Positions 1 to 14,449 of a DNA stretch of 64,000 nucleotides are shown piece by piece (position 1 is the stretch's first letter; each line of letters opens with the position of its first letter). The position numbers and the translations under genes were made by a program. Location: positions 149,501-213,500 of the forward strand of contig CALZFC010000015.1 in NCBI GenBank assembly GCA_945643635.1, given 5' to 3'. Source of the DNA: Allodiplogaster sudhausi. Lineage: Eukaryota > Nematoda > Chromadorea > Rhabditida > Diplogasteridae. Below the pieces are notes generated by a model that ran no database searches, had not been told where the DNA came from, and saw only the letters and a program-made list of their open reading frames with translations.

Positions 1-1262
1 GCTGTAGACTATAAGTTGTGTTAGGAACGTGGATTCCTGCCCTTGGCCTTCATCCATTTCGATTTCAACCGTATTTTCTTTTCTATTTAGGCTTTCCTCA
101 TTCAATTGTTCTCTCATACTCCAATGAAATTATGTTGAATTTAGAATTTTTGTCCAAATTCTGCAGGAGAAGAAGTTATTTTGTAGGGAATGCACGGCAT
201 GTCTTTTTTCCGGTGCCTGGTCTACTCCTTTGCTGCCATCTCTGCAATTTGCGCGCTCCTCCTCATTCTGTTCAATTGTCTAACTTTCTGGCTTCATTGT
301 AGAAGTCGAAGGGGTCATTGAAAAAAGACTTGCACCTTTAAATTTTTTTAGTGAGGAGTTGAATTGGTTTGCTAACGCGCTTTCTCTAGCTTGATTCTCC
401 ATCTCCTCTCGCATTTATCTTTCCCTGTTCATAATGCTTTAAAAAAAGTCTAATGGGCTTTCAAAATTGTCACGATATGTAAATGTGATATGTAAATGTT
501 ACCTTGACTACTCTGAGAAGTCGTAGGAGAACAAGGTTGTGAACAGCATTTACCGGTTTATATTCACAATCGCGCGGTCGGCACCTTTCGTTGCGTTTGC
601 AACCTTTACTTATGCCTCTGACAAATCCACTCTCTCTCTCTCTTTCTCTGCCTTACTACCTTCAATATCCTTTGAATTTAATAATAACTTTAATGTATAC
701 TATTCTCGGATGAATTTCTTCACTGCAAATGCTGTTTCCTCTTGTGTTGCTCCTCTGCAGAGACATGCGTCAGAATGGATTGACCGTTCTTATTTCAAGG
801 CCAATTTCGTGCGTCCTCAGCATAAGATAAGCCTATAAGCATTAATTGTCAGCTGGACGCCTCTCTTTTCTGAATCAGCGGTGCGAGAGAAGCCGAAGTG
901 ATATCCTCTTCAACGGAGTCTATATCAGTGTCGCTGAGGACACCGCATCAGTCAAGGAAGAATGAGGGAGTGTCCTTGACCAAAGAGGCTTTTCCCCCAT
1001 AGCTCCCGAGCACGTGGCTGCTGTGTTCTCTGTCATGAGCGGTCACTTCATCATTCGGCGTTGTCTGAGCTTCTCTTCTACTCTCTCTCCCTCTCTCTCT
1101 CTCTCTCCTCTCTCTCTCCCTCTCTCTCTCTAACTGGCATCTCTCGCCGCCTATTTCTTACATGAAAGAACTTTGTGAGTTGAGTTTGCTGAGTATTGCG
1201 AGATCGTTTGTGTTTTTATGGTTCACATGCCAGCTTTCTCCTTGTCTGTTCTCTCACCGTCG

Positions 1263-1293
<31 letters not shown>

Positions 1294-1863
1294 CCTCTCC
1301 TCTCCTCTCCTCTCTTTGTGTCTCATTGAGGACTCCCGCCCTTCGTTCGCTGTTCTATCAATCGGGGTCTTATCAGTCTGACTGGCAGAAGAACAAAGGG
1401 CGGACGGAGTGAGTGGGAGAGGAGGGCAGAAGGAGAAGGATGGGTGCATAAGCGAAGAGTCGGCTGGGAAGAACGGAGGAGAAGCCGCAGTGCCGCAAGG
1501 CCGACCAGCGAGGGTGCCTACCATCTCAGCGCCTCCATCTCGAGCACTCGTCCAGCCCCGTTCCCTTGGTCCTCCCAGTACTCCCCTTCCCTAGCAGCCT
1601 AGAGAAGAGCTCACCGGGCACTTCATAGACCATCTCTCTGCCATCTCCACCTCTCGGAGCCTAAACTGAGGATAAACCTATTCCCGTAACTCGGTGCCAG
1701 AGCATTCCTGGTGGTCCCTCTCGACCCCACCACTGCTCATTCATCGCGACCCGTCGTCACTCTGTCACTCTCGACCTTCTTCCCTCTCTGCCTCTTCCTC
1801 CGCTACTTCCATCTCCCTCCGCTTCCTCTCCCCTTCTCTGTATATATAGTTGACATCACTGAA
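1..1863. other. Upstream intergenic DNA, no gene seen
   Basis: No exon with a recognisable product was found. The stretch holds CT microsatellites at about 1078-1133 and 1259-1318, the second merging into a short TCTCC array. The open frames here are short and lack family similarity or paired splice sites. Confidence 0.5.
1841..1849 (+). promoter_or_regulatory. pyp-1: TATA-like element before pyrophosphatase
   Basis: A TATATATAG string lies 15 bases before the chosen ATG at 1864. It resembles a TATA box but is so close to that ATG that transcription from it would leave almost no leader, or would force use of a later ATG such as the one at 2405. It may also be chance in AT-rich DNA. Confidence 0.2.
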
Positions 1864-4405
1864 ATGACTCTACTTTCGACGGGCATGACGCAAGCCTCTG
1901 TTGCGACAACATGCTCCGCCTTTCTACTGGTTTCTGCAATTTTGATGTAAGTCGGCGGGTCCTGAGCGGAAGGTTTAGAGCTAAGAGTACTGTACATGCT
2001 GGACTGGGGATATTTGCTTTTGCTGGCGTGTATATTAGTCTACTTGGACTGCTGCATGCAATGCTTAAATGCTTAGTAGAGAGGTTGTCTTGCTGCTCGA
2101 GAATAGGTATTTACTATCTAATTTAATTTTTTTTTATTAATATGTTTATCTCTCACAGTTCAGTCCTAATCGTCTACATTTTTCAGCTCATTCTCGAGCG
2201 ACACCTTCGCAAGGGTGCCCTACCAACCTTCAGGTGAGGATTCGCTTTTATCAACCATTTTTTTCTCCAATAATCTCTAATTGTATTGTGGTGTTTTGTT
2301 CGGAACTCTTAGCCGTGGGGAATATCTGTAATTGAAGGATACTTTATATGAAAAACTTTCTAATCAATAGCTTATTTCCCATTCTTGCAGAAAGCAAGAG
2401 TGACATGGCGGGAGACGGCAAGTTCGTCAAGTATGAAGTGGAGGAGCGAGGGTCGCTATACTCCCTGGACTATAGACTCTTCATCAGTAAGTTGGAAGAA
2501 TGAGAAGATGTGTGAATATTGAAGGGGATAATGGAGTATGGAAACTTCCATTGGAAGGATCGTACTTTCACTCTAGCCCTGTAGTTGTGGGACGTGGCTG
2601 AGTGGTGGGATGAAAACGTATTCATTTATCAATGAAATGAGAATTGTTCAGAGGGACCCCAGGGTTACGTCTCGCCCTGGCACGACATTCCTCTCTTCGC
2701 TGACGAGGCCAAGAAGATCTACAACATGGTTGTTGAGATTCCTCGTTGGAGCAACGCCAAGATGGAGGTAATGAGGAGGGCGGAATGTTCTTTTTTTCAA
2801 GGATATTGTCTTAAGATCTATTTCACTATTAATTTTTTAATTCTTATGATGTATATGAAGCAATATATAATTGGGTATATTTTTTAGATGGCAACGAAGG
2901 AGCCGCTTAGCCCCATCAAGCAGGACGAGAAGAAGGGCCTCCCACGCTTCGTGCACAACATCTTCCCCCATCACGGATACATCTGGAACTACGGAGCACT
3001 CCCTCAGGTAGAGGGGAGATGAAACCTGGAAAGCGAGGAGGAGAAGAGGCCATCAGGCCCGTTTCCTCCCGAAATTCGACGATTTATGGGATGAAAAGTA
3101 GACAAGGGCAGAAATCGAGATTAGAAAAGTAAACTGTTATGATCTGACCTGAAAATGTCATGGAAGATGCAGTTGATCTTGTTAGGTTACGATGCTTACG
3201 ATGTGAATCGGTGAATTTCCAAAGCTTGATATCGGAGAGAGAATTGCCGTGTGCCGTAACGATTATTATTCTCAATTTCCTCCTGGCTGCAGACGTGGGA
3301 GAACAACGATCACACGGACCCTGACACGGGCGCCAAGGGAGACAACGATCCCATCGACGTTGTCGAGATTGGAAGCGCCATCCATGGCAGAGGAGCAGTC
3401 ATCCAGGTAGAGACATGAGAGGGAATACTCGATTGGCCTCTTACTGATTTTGGCTAGCTTGGCTGAGGCTGCGAACCTCCAATTCGTAAATCTCACCAAA
3501 CATCACAAAATAGAACCACACTATAAAATATAAAGTTTATTTACAAAATGCTTTATGATTTCAGGTCAAGATTGTTGGCTGCTTGGCGCTGATTGACGAC
3601 GGAGAAACGGACTGGAAGCTGGTGGCCATCGACGTGACGGACCCGGTCGCAGCCAACATCAACAACATGGACGATGTCGAGAAGGTCTTCCCCGGACTGC
3701 CCAGGGTCAGTGGGGGAAGAAGCTAGATAGCCTTTTTCAGCCTTGCTTTAATGGAGCAAGGGCCTATGCCGTTTGCTATGAGTACTGTAGGACAGTTTTT
3801 GCGAGGAAGTTCACTCCATTTGTTTCTCTTTCTGGAGCCATTGCAATTCCTAATGATGTGACTACAGTAGATACCGCGGATATAACTGCTGTAAATATAG
3901 CTGGTTCTCCTGGTTAATGAATACTTATACTACTTTTCAGGCGACCTACGAGTGGTTCCGCACCTACAAGATTCCGGCTGGAAAGCCGGCGAACCAGTTC
4001 GCATTCGGAGGACAGTTCAAGGACGCTGCCTTCTGCGAGAAGACCATCGCAGACACGCACGCCTTCTGGAAGGAGCTCATCGCTGACCCCAATGCTAAGC
4101 TGAACACGTCAGTTCTAGGGCACTGGGAAATACATGTATTAACAGTACAGAGAATTTCTCGGATTAAGGCTTTCAGATATAATTGAATTAAGTATTTCTT
4201 TGAAGAGTAATTATTGTAAGTAATAATTGAATTTTAACAGAAAAAAAAATTATAATTTAGGCTGTCTCGCGTCCCGGGAGCCGTGAACGCCGCGACTGCA
4301 GAGAACTCTGCGGCCCTGGTTGCGGCTGCGCCTGCGCCCGCACCAGAATCCGCTCTCCCTGCTGACCTTGACAAGTGGCACTTCATCACGGACTCCAAGC
4401 TCTAG
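1864..4405 (+). CDS. pyp-1: Inorganic pyrophosphatase (family I), nine coding exons
   Basis: Hydrolyses pyrophosphate to phosphate with Mg2+, pulling biosynthetic reactions forward. Exons: 1864-1946, 2187-2233, 2391-2486, 2652-2767, 2888-3007, 3293-3406, 3565-3705, 3941-4107, 4261-4405. All junctions are GT-AG and in phase, giving 342 residues. The signature DNDPIDV is at about residues 171-177, preceded by RWSNAKME, the segment [17 protein letters not shown], and followed by DEGETDWK-like [14 protein letters not shown]. These match animal soluble pyrophosphatases along their whole length. Exons 1-2 add about 50 residues before the conserved start, including the hydrophobic stretch [12 protein letters not shown], which suggests a signal anchor or organelle-targeted isoform. 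An internal ATG at 2405 (MAGDGKF) would give a plain cytosolic form. The C-terminus has an Ala/Pro-rich insert before the DKWHF ending. The exact first Met is uncertain because an in-frame ATG also exists at 1711. Confidence 0.93.
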
Positions 4406-5171
4406 ACTGGGGTACGGTAGATGGCGCACTAATATTACACCCCCTTGCAACAGAATTCCCGCCATTTCTCCCTGGTCGTAATTCCCTCCCCCTATTATTA
4501 GAATTATAGATTTCGTAATTTATTTTTTTAGTTGTCGAATGGGTTTTTTCTGTTAGGAATGTTCAAACGTATCCTGTCCTGTTTCCATTGCTTGGATTGA
4601 TTAAGAACTCTAAGGTCACAGAGGGTAACTGAGATTCTGGTTGTTGTTTGACTTTATTTAATGTGAATTAAACCTGATTTGTGACATGTTGTCTTCAAAC
4701 AAGCATTTTATTGTTTTTGTATTGGAAAGAAACTATGGCATGGGTGAATCGGCCACTTTGTAAAGTGAAATGTAAGGTTTGCCTATCTGTTTATAGTTGC
4801 GGGTTTCTGCCGTCCAAAGGCACCTGTTGCTAAACCAACAATTGGTAGAGAAATGAGGAAACAGATCTACCGAGCATTCTTACATGTTCTAAGATGACTG
4901 CTCAGCAAATCAGCTGCTCATCGTAAGACATTCTTTGCTTGTAAAGGAGGGAGAGTTGCAGATGGATTGGCATAACAAAGGAGGCGTTGAGTTACGCAGA
5001 AGAAACCAAACATTCAGCCTTCGCAACTTCTGACTGTAGTAGATGGTATAGGATTTGTGAAAATATGGCTTTTTTTTAGCGGATTGTGGAAAACGAAAAC
5101 ATAAGAAAGATTAAAATAGAAATGAATGTAGAAGATTAAAACAGAGACGGTGATAAAGAAAGAGAAAGAGA

Positions 5172-5203
<32 letters not shown>

Positions 5204-5349
5204 GGGAGAATGCGAAAGAAGAGTCCATTTCATGTGTCAAAGTCGTTCTTGCGTGCTGCGCAGAAGCTCACTTGCTCATTTGGCAGAAAGAACATCGTCA
5301 GCATATGAAGGAATACTCACTTGCTGACGATGAGAATCTTTCCTCTCCG

Positions 5350-5393
<44 letters not shown>

Positions 5394-5571
5394 TTCTCTC
5401 TCTCGCTTTCTCTCTTTATTTCTATCATTCTCTCTCTCTATCAATCTCGTTCCCTTCGAAATCCTTCTCTTAAACATTTTTTTACTCCTTTACTCTCTTG
5501 CTTTCCACGTGGACTCCTATACCATTCTCTCTCTCCCCCCGTCACTCACTCTCACACTCTCTCTCTCTCTC

Positions 5572-5616
<45 letters not shown>

Positions 5617-6108
5617 GCTCTTAGTCTCTTCCTCACGGCTTCGGCCATACTCAGCATAATGATAATGCAGGCATGTCCTACTGCGCAGGATCTCGCCATT
5701 GTCGAGGAGTTCGGACTCTCTTGAGGACAATGGGCAAAGCAAAGTTGAAGCTCTCTTTCTCTCTCTCCTTCTCTTTCTCTCTCTCTCTATCTCTTTCCCT
5801 CTCTTCTCTCTCCTTCTCTTTCTCCCTCTTTCTCTCTCTTTCTCTCTCTTTTTCTCTTTCTCCTCTCCCTCTTTCTCTTTCTCTGCCTCTCTGGATGTGA
5901 CGAAGGCAAATAAGAGAACTCTCATGAGCACGAGAGAAAGAAGAACACATGTTCTCCTCTTCCTCCCGGCTTCCGGCTGAAATGGCAACGTTTAAGGAAC
6001 TCCACCTTGTGTAGGGCCATTTATCTTCGAACTCTGCACTTGCTGAACCGAGATTTGATACTTCTTTATTCCTAGCTTTTTTTAACATTTCCACATATAT
6101 GTAAATAA

Positions 6109-6166
6109 AGACATATGTAAATAATTTAGAATTCCAAAGACATATGTAAATAATTTAGAATTCCAA
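6109..6166. repeat. Perfect 29-bp tandem duplication
   Basis: Two adjacent identical 29-base units begin with AGACATATGTAAATAATTTA. A partial relative of the unit (CATATATGTAAATAA) lies just upstream. It is AT-rich and not part of the CT/GA microsatellites. Confidence 0.85.
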
Positions 6167-7088
6167 AACATATATTGCTGGTATTACAAAAATAGATGTT
6201 GCCCCATTTCAAAGAATTCTCGTATTTCAACGTTATGCGACGGAAAAGGCATTGTTTTGTCTGAAGATTGCGAGCTTGGCAGACAAGTTGTTGTTGTGTG
6301 AGAGAATGGATAGTAAACTATGGCGCTACTCGCACCTGGAGGGTCCGCTACTATGGGATACCGTATTCGGATCTTGAATAAACATTCATGTATGTACGTG
6401 CATACACAATTATGTATCTACATGTATTCTACCACTATTAAATTCCCACACCTAAGCTGAAAGGTGCTGTACAGATGCAAAGGTTGCATCATATATAATG
6501 GCGGTGGTTTATAAACGTTGTTAACCAGTCAGTGTCGACTTATTGATTCGTCCCGAGGTGAATTAAATGCAAGCCATATCTATATAATTTAGCATCCAAA
6601 GCCTTTTTGATGGTAAAATGCTCTGAATGCTCAATTAAATGGTCTAGAAGATACAAGATTTGTAACGCTTTTTGATTTCCTTCTCTGTTTGAAAATTAAA
6701 TCGATCTCCATGCAGTAAGTCATTTTTTTGGTCGTTCAATCCTTTCCGCTTATTATTCCTCTTTTCTTCTTTCCTTCATTTTTGTCTGTCATGTGCTTAT
6801 CCTCCCTTTTTCTCGATTTTGTGTTCTCTTATAGGATAAAATGCCTTCCTGTACCCTCTTCTACCTTCTACGCATTTTTTTGCATCAATTTTTTTTTCAC
6901 TTTTTTCTCTATTCGCATTTCTCTCTCTCTCTCACTCTCTCTCTCTCTCTTACACTCTCTCTCTCTCTCGCCCTTCCCTAATTCGTCTACTGTCTTGGCG
7001 ATTCTATAGAATGTGTTTCATAACAAGCTTCGCCGATGTGTGGGCATCTATCTCATTTTCGTGTTTGCCATAAGAGAGAGGGAGACAG

Positions 7089-7135
<47 letters not shown>

Positions 7136-7585
7136 AATAGTAAAAAAAAGAGAGGGAAGAGACAAGAGAGGCTAATTAGCGTCTGTATCTGGAGGCTTCG
7201 TTCCTCACTTCTCTTCTCCCCTCAATCACGCCTCATGGCAGTGCTAAAAGAAATGTTCAATCATTTCTACTCTATGTTTCATAATATTTGCTGTTCTAAA
7301 ATTGAAAAAAACCTCCCGATTTTCCTTTGGCACAGTCGTGCACTTTCTGTCTTTGTTTTTCCTGAAAAATTGCACTAATAAAAGTTTTTGTTCGAATTTT
7401 TTTTAACGATTTCTTATAAGAGAGGACAATGAATGTCATAGTCTAGGGAAAAGCAGAGTAAAAGGTAGGGAGAGGGAGAGAGAGATAGACGAAATGAACA
7501 GAGAACGGACATGATAATTCAATCTCGCGTAACAATAAGATGTCTAGAATTTGGCAGTCTCAACGACTGCCTGGGGAATGCCGTT

Positions 7586-7586
<1 letters not shown>

Positions 7587-7626
<40 letters not shown>

Positions 7627-7722
7627 GTGAGTGAGAGACCGAGATAGAGAGAGAAAACAAGAGAGATAGAGAGAGAGAAAAGAAAGAGAGAGAGAGAGAG
7701 TGAGAGACAGAGACCGAGAGAG

Positions 7723-7770
<48 letters not shown>

Positions 7771-7916
7771 GAGACCGAGAGGAAGAGAGAGAGTGAGAAA
7801 CAGAGAAAGAGACCGAGAGAGAGAGAGAGAGAGAAGAAAGAAAGAGAGAGAAAAGAAAGAGAGATAGAGACAGAGACAGAGACCGTGAGAGAGAAAAAGA
7901 GAGAGAGAGAGAGAGA

Positions 7917-7969
<53 letters not shown>

Positions 7970-8006
7970 GATAACAACAGAGGGAATGAAAGATGCAGAT
8001 AATTAC

Positions 8007-8041
<35 letters not shown>

Positions 8042-8075
8042 TAGCGAGAAAGGGAGGGGGAGAGAGAGAGAGAGT
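7587..8075. repeat. Largest compound GA array of the window
   Basis: Almost 490 bases of purine-rich DNA, mostly GA dinucleotides with GAGAAA, GAGACC and GTGA interruptions and a short gap near 7970-8008. Its complement reads as long Ser/Leu-rich open frames of 152 and 172 codons that are pure repeat translation. Confidence 0.9.
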
Positions 8076-9726
8076 CATAGCCTAATAGAGTGTTGTGGAC
8101 AGGACTTTGATCAGCAATTTGGTCGTTTATCCAGTCGTGGTCACGCGATGAACGACCACCAGAGAAATGCCTGAGTATTCGTTAACGTGTCCGTCTACAT
8201 TCATTTGCTGCCATTTGTACACAATTTGTAATGTCCACCGGATTCCGTCGATTCAAACATCGTGTCAAGCTGTGTCATGCGCTCGAAAAAATGTCTTATT
8301 CAGAGAACTTTTTCCGTTTCTCAGACACACATTTTCCCTTCAACACACATACTACACAAAAACACATACAAAACGTTAGCACAAAGTTACCTGACTCATT
8401 TGCAATCTTCTCATAAAGTGAGTGAATACGAGAGAGATGAAGCTGTTCTAGAAAGCTGTCCTCTCTGATTGTACCGCGGACAGTTTTGTGTTGCGCGACA
8501 AATAAGACGCAAACACTGCGTATGAAACTGACTCTGACATCAGCTGATATCCTCTTGTGTTATTTGTGATTACTCACTGATAGCGGATGAGATCAAAGTT
8601 GGAGAGTAATCAGAATGCTTGCAAATGGATCTCTCTCTCTCTCTCTCTCTCGAAGACGTCACTACTCCTAAGAGACTAGTCAGTGCACAACCTTAAATAC
8701 ATGTATTATACCTTTGAGGGGGGGGCTTTGCAGACCCCTATAGTCGACGTTTTCTGTTCAGCGTCTTTCTCACAAAGCATCTCACAACCACCTGCTAGAT
8801 GCCATGAAGAAGGGGGGTCCTTGCAACATAGTAAAAAAAGGTCTTGCTGCAGCTGCTGCTTGTGCATAAAATATGATGTGACTAACTACTTTGTTTGGTG
8901 AGAGAGAGAGAGTAGGGGAGGGAGGAAGAGAGAGAAAGAGAAAGAGAGAGAGAGAGAGAGCGGGATAGGAGAGAGAGAGGGATGACAGAGAGAAGGAAAA
9001 GACAAGTAAGATACGGATGATAACTATGCTCTTCTTGGTCCTTCGTTTTTTTTTAAATCTCTCTGTCTCTCTCTTTCTCCATCGTCAAAAAGTATAAGAA
9101 AGACGAATGACTGCTTCATTACCTCAGACTATTTTTAACATCCGGAGAGAAATGGCTAGTTTGATGCCTAATGATATCATAGAATCACAACTCTCTCTCT
9201 CTATCTCTCTCTCTCTCTTTTCGTATTTTCTTTCTCTCCTTGTTTGATCTTCTCAATTTGTCTTCTGTTTTCTCCGACTGTTTTAGTCTACCAAGACGAA
9301 CTCTCACACCCTCCATGTTTTTCCTCCTTGCTTTCTGATTAAACTTCATCCTGTCTTTTAACGGCTCTTTTCTTTCCCACTCGCTACAATACAGTCAGCG
9401 TTTTTCGAACTTTGTTTCAGAACCAAAATAGACTCGCTTTGTCGCCTCTGTGTTCTTTCTCTCTACCTCTATCTCTCTATCACTCTCACTCTTTTTGCTT
9501 TTCTTTCTCTCTATCTCTCTCTATCACTCTTTATGTATTACTCTCTCTTTTTTCATCTTTCTCACTAGTACTTTTTATTGTTCACTATCTCTCTCTCTCA
9601 GCCCCACAAGAATGTACTCTAGACGTACTCGAATTCTCTCGTGTGGTTATGTTTATCCACGCACGGATAGTTGGCTACATTCTTGGCAGCTGCTTTTCTT
9701 TTCCCACGTCAAGCAATACACGCTTA

Positions 9727-9778
<52 letters not shown>

Positions 9779-11886
9779 CTCTCACTCTTCCTCTCTCCCC
9801 TCTTTTCTTTGTTTCTCCTTTTCCCCTATACTATCTCGCTCACGTTGTCTCTCTCTGTCTCCCTCGCTCTTTCCACACCGACCTAAAGAAAGCCATCTAC
9901 TTGAGCATCTACTTGAGGAAATACCTGTGATGTGAGATCAGGATCTCTTGCGTGGACCGCGCCAAGTCTCTTACATCATTTGCGGCGTCGATCTTCCACC
10001 CCCGCCTCCAAATTGGCATTCTCTGCAGAATCGGCGATGACACCACGCATTTTCAATGATACACTCACTCTCAGGAATCACATCTATGCACTGACCCAAA
10101 CACCCACGCATCGTTGCCAGAGAGAGGCCCTGGCCAAACCCCCGCGCCGCCAATATGGAGAGACATCTTACAGTACTTCTCTCTCTCTCTCACTCTTTTT
10201 CTCTCTCTCTCTCTTTGTCGCTCTCTCTGTCTCTCCTCCTCTCTCTCTCTTCCTCTCCTTCTCTCTTTCTATCCATCTTTTGCTCTCTCGTTCTCCGTAA
10301 CACATAAGGCCAATAGCATATAAGCAACCTTTTCTTTCCATCTGCATATTCTACCTCTCTTCTTCATTCGCAATGCGCGACATGGTGATGTATATTAAGG
10401 TTGTGCACTGACTAGTCTCTCTCGTAGCTATTGTGTATGTCTTCATTCCCTCTTTTCTCGTGTATGAGTGTAGAGATGTATAGTGGTGACATATGCGTTT
10501 AGTTATTTATTAATGTATTCCATAGCTTCACCACCTATGTGCGAGGAGAGCCACGAGAGAAAGAGGAGGGCGAAGGGGTTTCTTGCTCTCCACCCTCCCC
10601 TCTCTGCTTCCTCATTCTTCCGAGTCCAGGACAGTTGTACCTCACGGCATTCGGAGAGCGGGTCTTAACAAAGGTCTTCGGATATCCTGAACCAGGATAT
10701 GGACACCCGTCGTGGATATCACGGCCCGCTCTGTTGTTCTCTACTAGGCATGGGAATTCTCAGGATCGGGCTTTTGGCCTGAGGCCCTTTTCCAGCGAAC
10801 GTTTCTTTTCCATGCAGCTCAATTCATCTGCTACTTCTCGGTAGTAGCTGAATAGGCGAATTTATGCTTATGTTCCGGTTTTTGCTATCGCGCAATATAT
10901 ATACATATTTATATCAATTTCTATTTATAATTGTATTTTCCTAGATTACGGACCACCTGATTATCTGCTATCGTCACGCACACGGCCAGGTCATCAGACC
11001 CCCCGAGTGTTTCTCTTTCTCTCCACCTCCCTAACCCCCTCTTCCACCTCTCCTAGACAGACTCCTCAGAGGCCTCTTCAGAAAGAGGTCTCTCCACTCT
11101 AGTGCCACGCCGTGGCTCCCTTTCTCGATCCAAGAACATAATTGCGCGCAACAATTTCTACTTTTAATAGTGACGATAATTGTGACTCTCTCCATGACAA
11201 TGAGAGGAGATTTCCACCGTTTCCTCTTGCACTTATATTTGGCATCTCTCAGAGAACGAGCACCAACTTTTTTTTCTTCATTTCTGGTGTTTTCTGGAAT
11301 CTTCCTCAAACGTCGGTTGCATAGCATTCCGAGAACTTTGGCGTTTTGTTACAAAATTGGTACAAACTGAGGTGGGAGAAATCACAATTTATTTATTTTC
11401 GAACTTTTCCATTTTTGGCTTCCAATGTACAGGTCTAGAAGCAGATTATTTGTGTCCACTTATTTATGACTCTTTTTCTCTCTCTTGCTCTCTCACTTTC
11501 TCTTTCTCTCTCTTTCTATCTCTCTCTCTCTCTATCTTTCTCTCTCTCTCGTTCTATCTCTATCTCTCTCTCTCTATCTTTCTCTCTCTCTCTCTTCCCC
11601 ACATCATCTTCTTTTGTTTCTTCCATCATCCATTCATCTTTACAGTATCCAAGTCTTCAAGACGTCACCCATATCTTAAATTTTTTATTCAAAGATTTAA
11701 ATTTGAATCTAAATTCGTCGACAGAAGGATTTAGCCGAATTAAGAAGCAGGAAGAAGTCGAACGCATCTTCATCTCAGTTGTTATGGGCAATTTGCTATT
11801 TTTGCTTCCACTTTCTCTCTTTCTCTGCTTCTTCCTCTCTGTCTCTCTCTTTTCATTCTCTTTCTCTCTCTACTTCTTTTTCTCCA

Positions 11887-11923
<37 letters not shown>

Positions 11924-13101
11924 ACTTTTGCTTCAATCACACCGACCTTTCTCTGGCTAGGATCAACGCGGCTGTCTTGTCAGCTTTTTTAGACGAATAT
12001 TATGAGGATTCTGAATTTTGTATTTTGAACTGGGGTGACCCTGTTCAAAATTCTACGTCTGTGTTTTTCTCTCACTTTCTCTCTGTCTTGCTTTTGTTTC
12101 TTTCCTTTTTTCTCTTCACTAAAGTTCATTCTCTTTCTCCACCCTATTTACTTATCTCATTTTTTCTCCATTTCTTCTTTCCCTCTCGTTTTCTCTATTT
12201 CACTCTGAATCTCATTGATCACTCTACTCTCTCTCTCTTTCTCTCTCTCTCTTTCTCTCTCTCTCTCGCTCTCACTCATCCACCTTGGGCGTTCTCTTCA
12301 AGCACGCAGTTGACCGCTTCTTGGTCGCATACAATTAGATGAAAGTTGCCAAAGTCTACTACTGGAGGAAGGAGATCGAAGATCTTCAACACACTTCTAC
12401 GTACCTATATATATGCGTAATTTAATTCCCACTCTCCATCCCTCTGACTTCTCTCTCTCTCACTATCTCTCTCAACCTTTTTTCTCTCTCTCTCCACATT
12501 TTTCTCTTTCTGCTCTTTTCTCTCCTTCTCTGAATCTACAGCTTCTACGTAGATCATTCTCAATTAGCATACTGGCTGTTCAATTCACTTCTTCTTTCAT
12601 GTCTTCGCTTCTGTTTTGCTGTATTTTATGGCTGATTTTGATAAGAAGGGAGTTTCTCTTTGTCAGTACTTGGAATCAGATGCTCCTTCTTGTTTGCAAA
12701 GGTTGAAACATGTAACAGTTTCATGAGGCACTGAAGAGATGTTCATAGGTGCATTTTCCAAGAAAGAATGGAAGAGAGAACAAGGCTGCGAGAGAGAGAA
12801 AGAGAGAGAGAGAGAGAAAAATAGAAAGAGGGAGAGAGAGAATACGAGAGAGGACGTCAACAAGGCCGAGAATTGCACGTATGCATCATCTGGCAGATTT
12901 CTTAAAACATGTATGAAGACATGTAGTTAGCAGGTTGTGATGGCAAAAATCTTCACTACGAAAAAGGAATTCACTTCTTCCCATTTTGCTGTATGCTAAT
13001 GTAGAGGGAGATGGAGGGAAGAATTCAGAAATGAAAGGGGAACGGGGCAAGATATAGAGAGAAGGAGGAAAGAGAGAGAGAGAGAGAGAGAGAGTGGGAA
13101 T

Positions 13102-13140
<39 letters not shown>

Positions 13141-14231
13141 AGAGCAGAGAGAGGAGAGAGAGACGGAAATTAAAGGAGGGAAAACCAAGAAAGAAGCTTC
13201 TCCAAGTCTGTAATTGCGACTGATGCTTTAATAATAAGTGCATACGACGCATATTCTGAATATGCATTTATGATGGAAGTGCGAGTTACTTCCCGAAGAG
13301 CGTGGAACCTTCTTCTCTTCTTGTTAGCGAAAGAACGAAAAAAAATGAAACAAAGAAAAGTTTTACTTTAAAATCGTAATTTCTGTCTCCAAATTGAGAA
13401 TCCACCGAAAACATGTAAAATAGGAAGAAATATCATTCTCGCAAACCTTTTGTCAAGTTCTTTGGCATGTTTTTTTTACTGATATTGTTTGACGAGTTCA
13501 GAAGAATGATTTAGGCTGTTTATTTTATTATTAAATATTATGATATATGAAGCCACGATATTTTAAATTAGAAGAAAACGCCGCTGAAAAGTCACTCTCT
13601 CTCTCTCTCTCTCCCTCTCTGCTCCTCTGTTTCTCTCTCTCCATTGTCTTTCTCTCTGTTTCTCTGCTTCTCTCTCTTCCTCTTACTTCCCTATGAAATC
13701 ATCGTCATCACTTGAGACATTTTTCATTCACTGCGAAGTGGCTCGGCTAACCAGCTTCGACCATTTCATCTCTTCTTGCCCTCTGCTTGGCATTTCCGCT
13801 CTCTCTCTCTCTCTCTTTTATATATATATTTTTTAATCTTTCTCCTTGTTTCCCTCACTGTCTCGTCTGTCCCTTCGGTTTCCTATACGTGCACTAGACA
13901 AGGCCGCTCATTAGCACAACGTTAACCTGCCACTTCTAGAATGCTTAAGAATAGACGGCGATAACCTCCTACGGGGGCGGTCGTCTTTCTTTCTCTCTCT
14001 CTCTCACTTTCTCTCTCTTTCTCTCTCTATCTCTTTCTCTTCCTCTCTCTCTCTCTCTCTTCCACTCTTTATCTCTTCCCCCTCTCTCTCTCTGTCTCAC
14101 CCCTTTAACTTGCAGCTTCTCTTCTTACCGAATATCATAAGGCTTATAAAACATAAGAAGCAAGCTTCCGGCCGACATCCGAATATAGTAGCCAGCTATT
14201 CCTCCCTCACATAGATTAGCTCTAGGGACGA

Positions 14232-14313
14232 ATGACTATCAATTCTCTCTCTGTTACATTCTCAACCTTTCTCTCTCTCTATTTCTTGATCTCGAACTCA
14301 ACCTCTGTCTCTG

Positions 14314-14361
<48 letters not shown>

Positions 14362-14449
14362 CTCACCAACTACTGTCATCTCCATCTCTCCTCCCTCATC
14401 TTCCCCATTTGCAAGAGAGGGAGAGAGAGAGAGAAAGAGAGAGAGGGAG

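Noticed and set aside
1711..1863. Upstream in-frame ATG extending the pyrophosphatase by 51 residues
   Set aside because: The added sequence is Pro/Leu/Phe-rich CT-type DNA that looks like leader; the ATG at 1864 directly precedes the hydrophobic segment. Not excluded.
7519..8078. 152- and 172-codon Ser/Leu-rich frames on the minus strand
   Set aside because: Pure translation of a GA/CT array; no splice sites or unique sequence. The same applies to the other SLSLSL and RERERE frames across the window.
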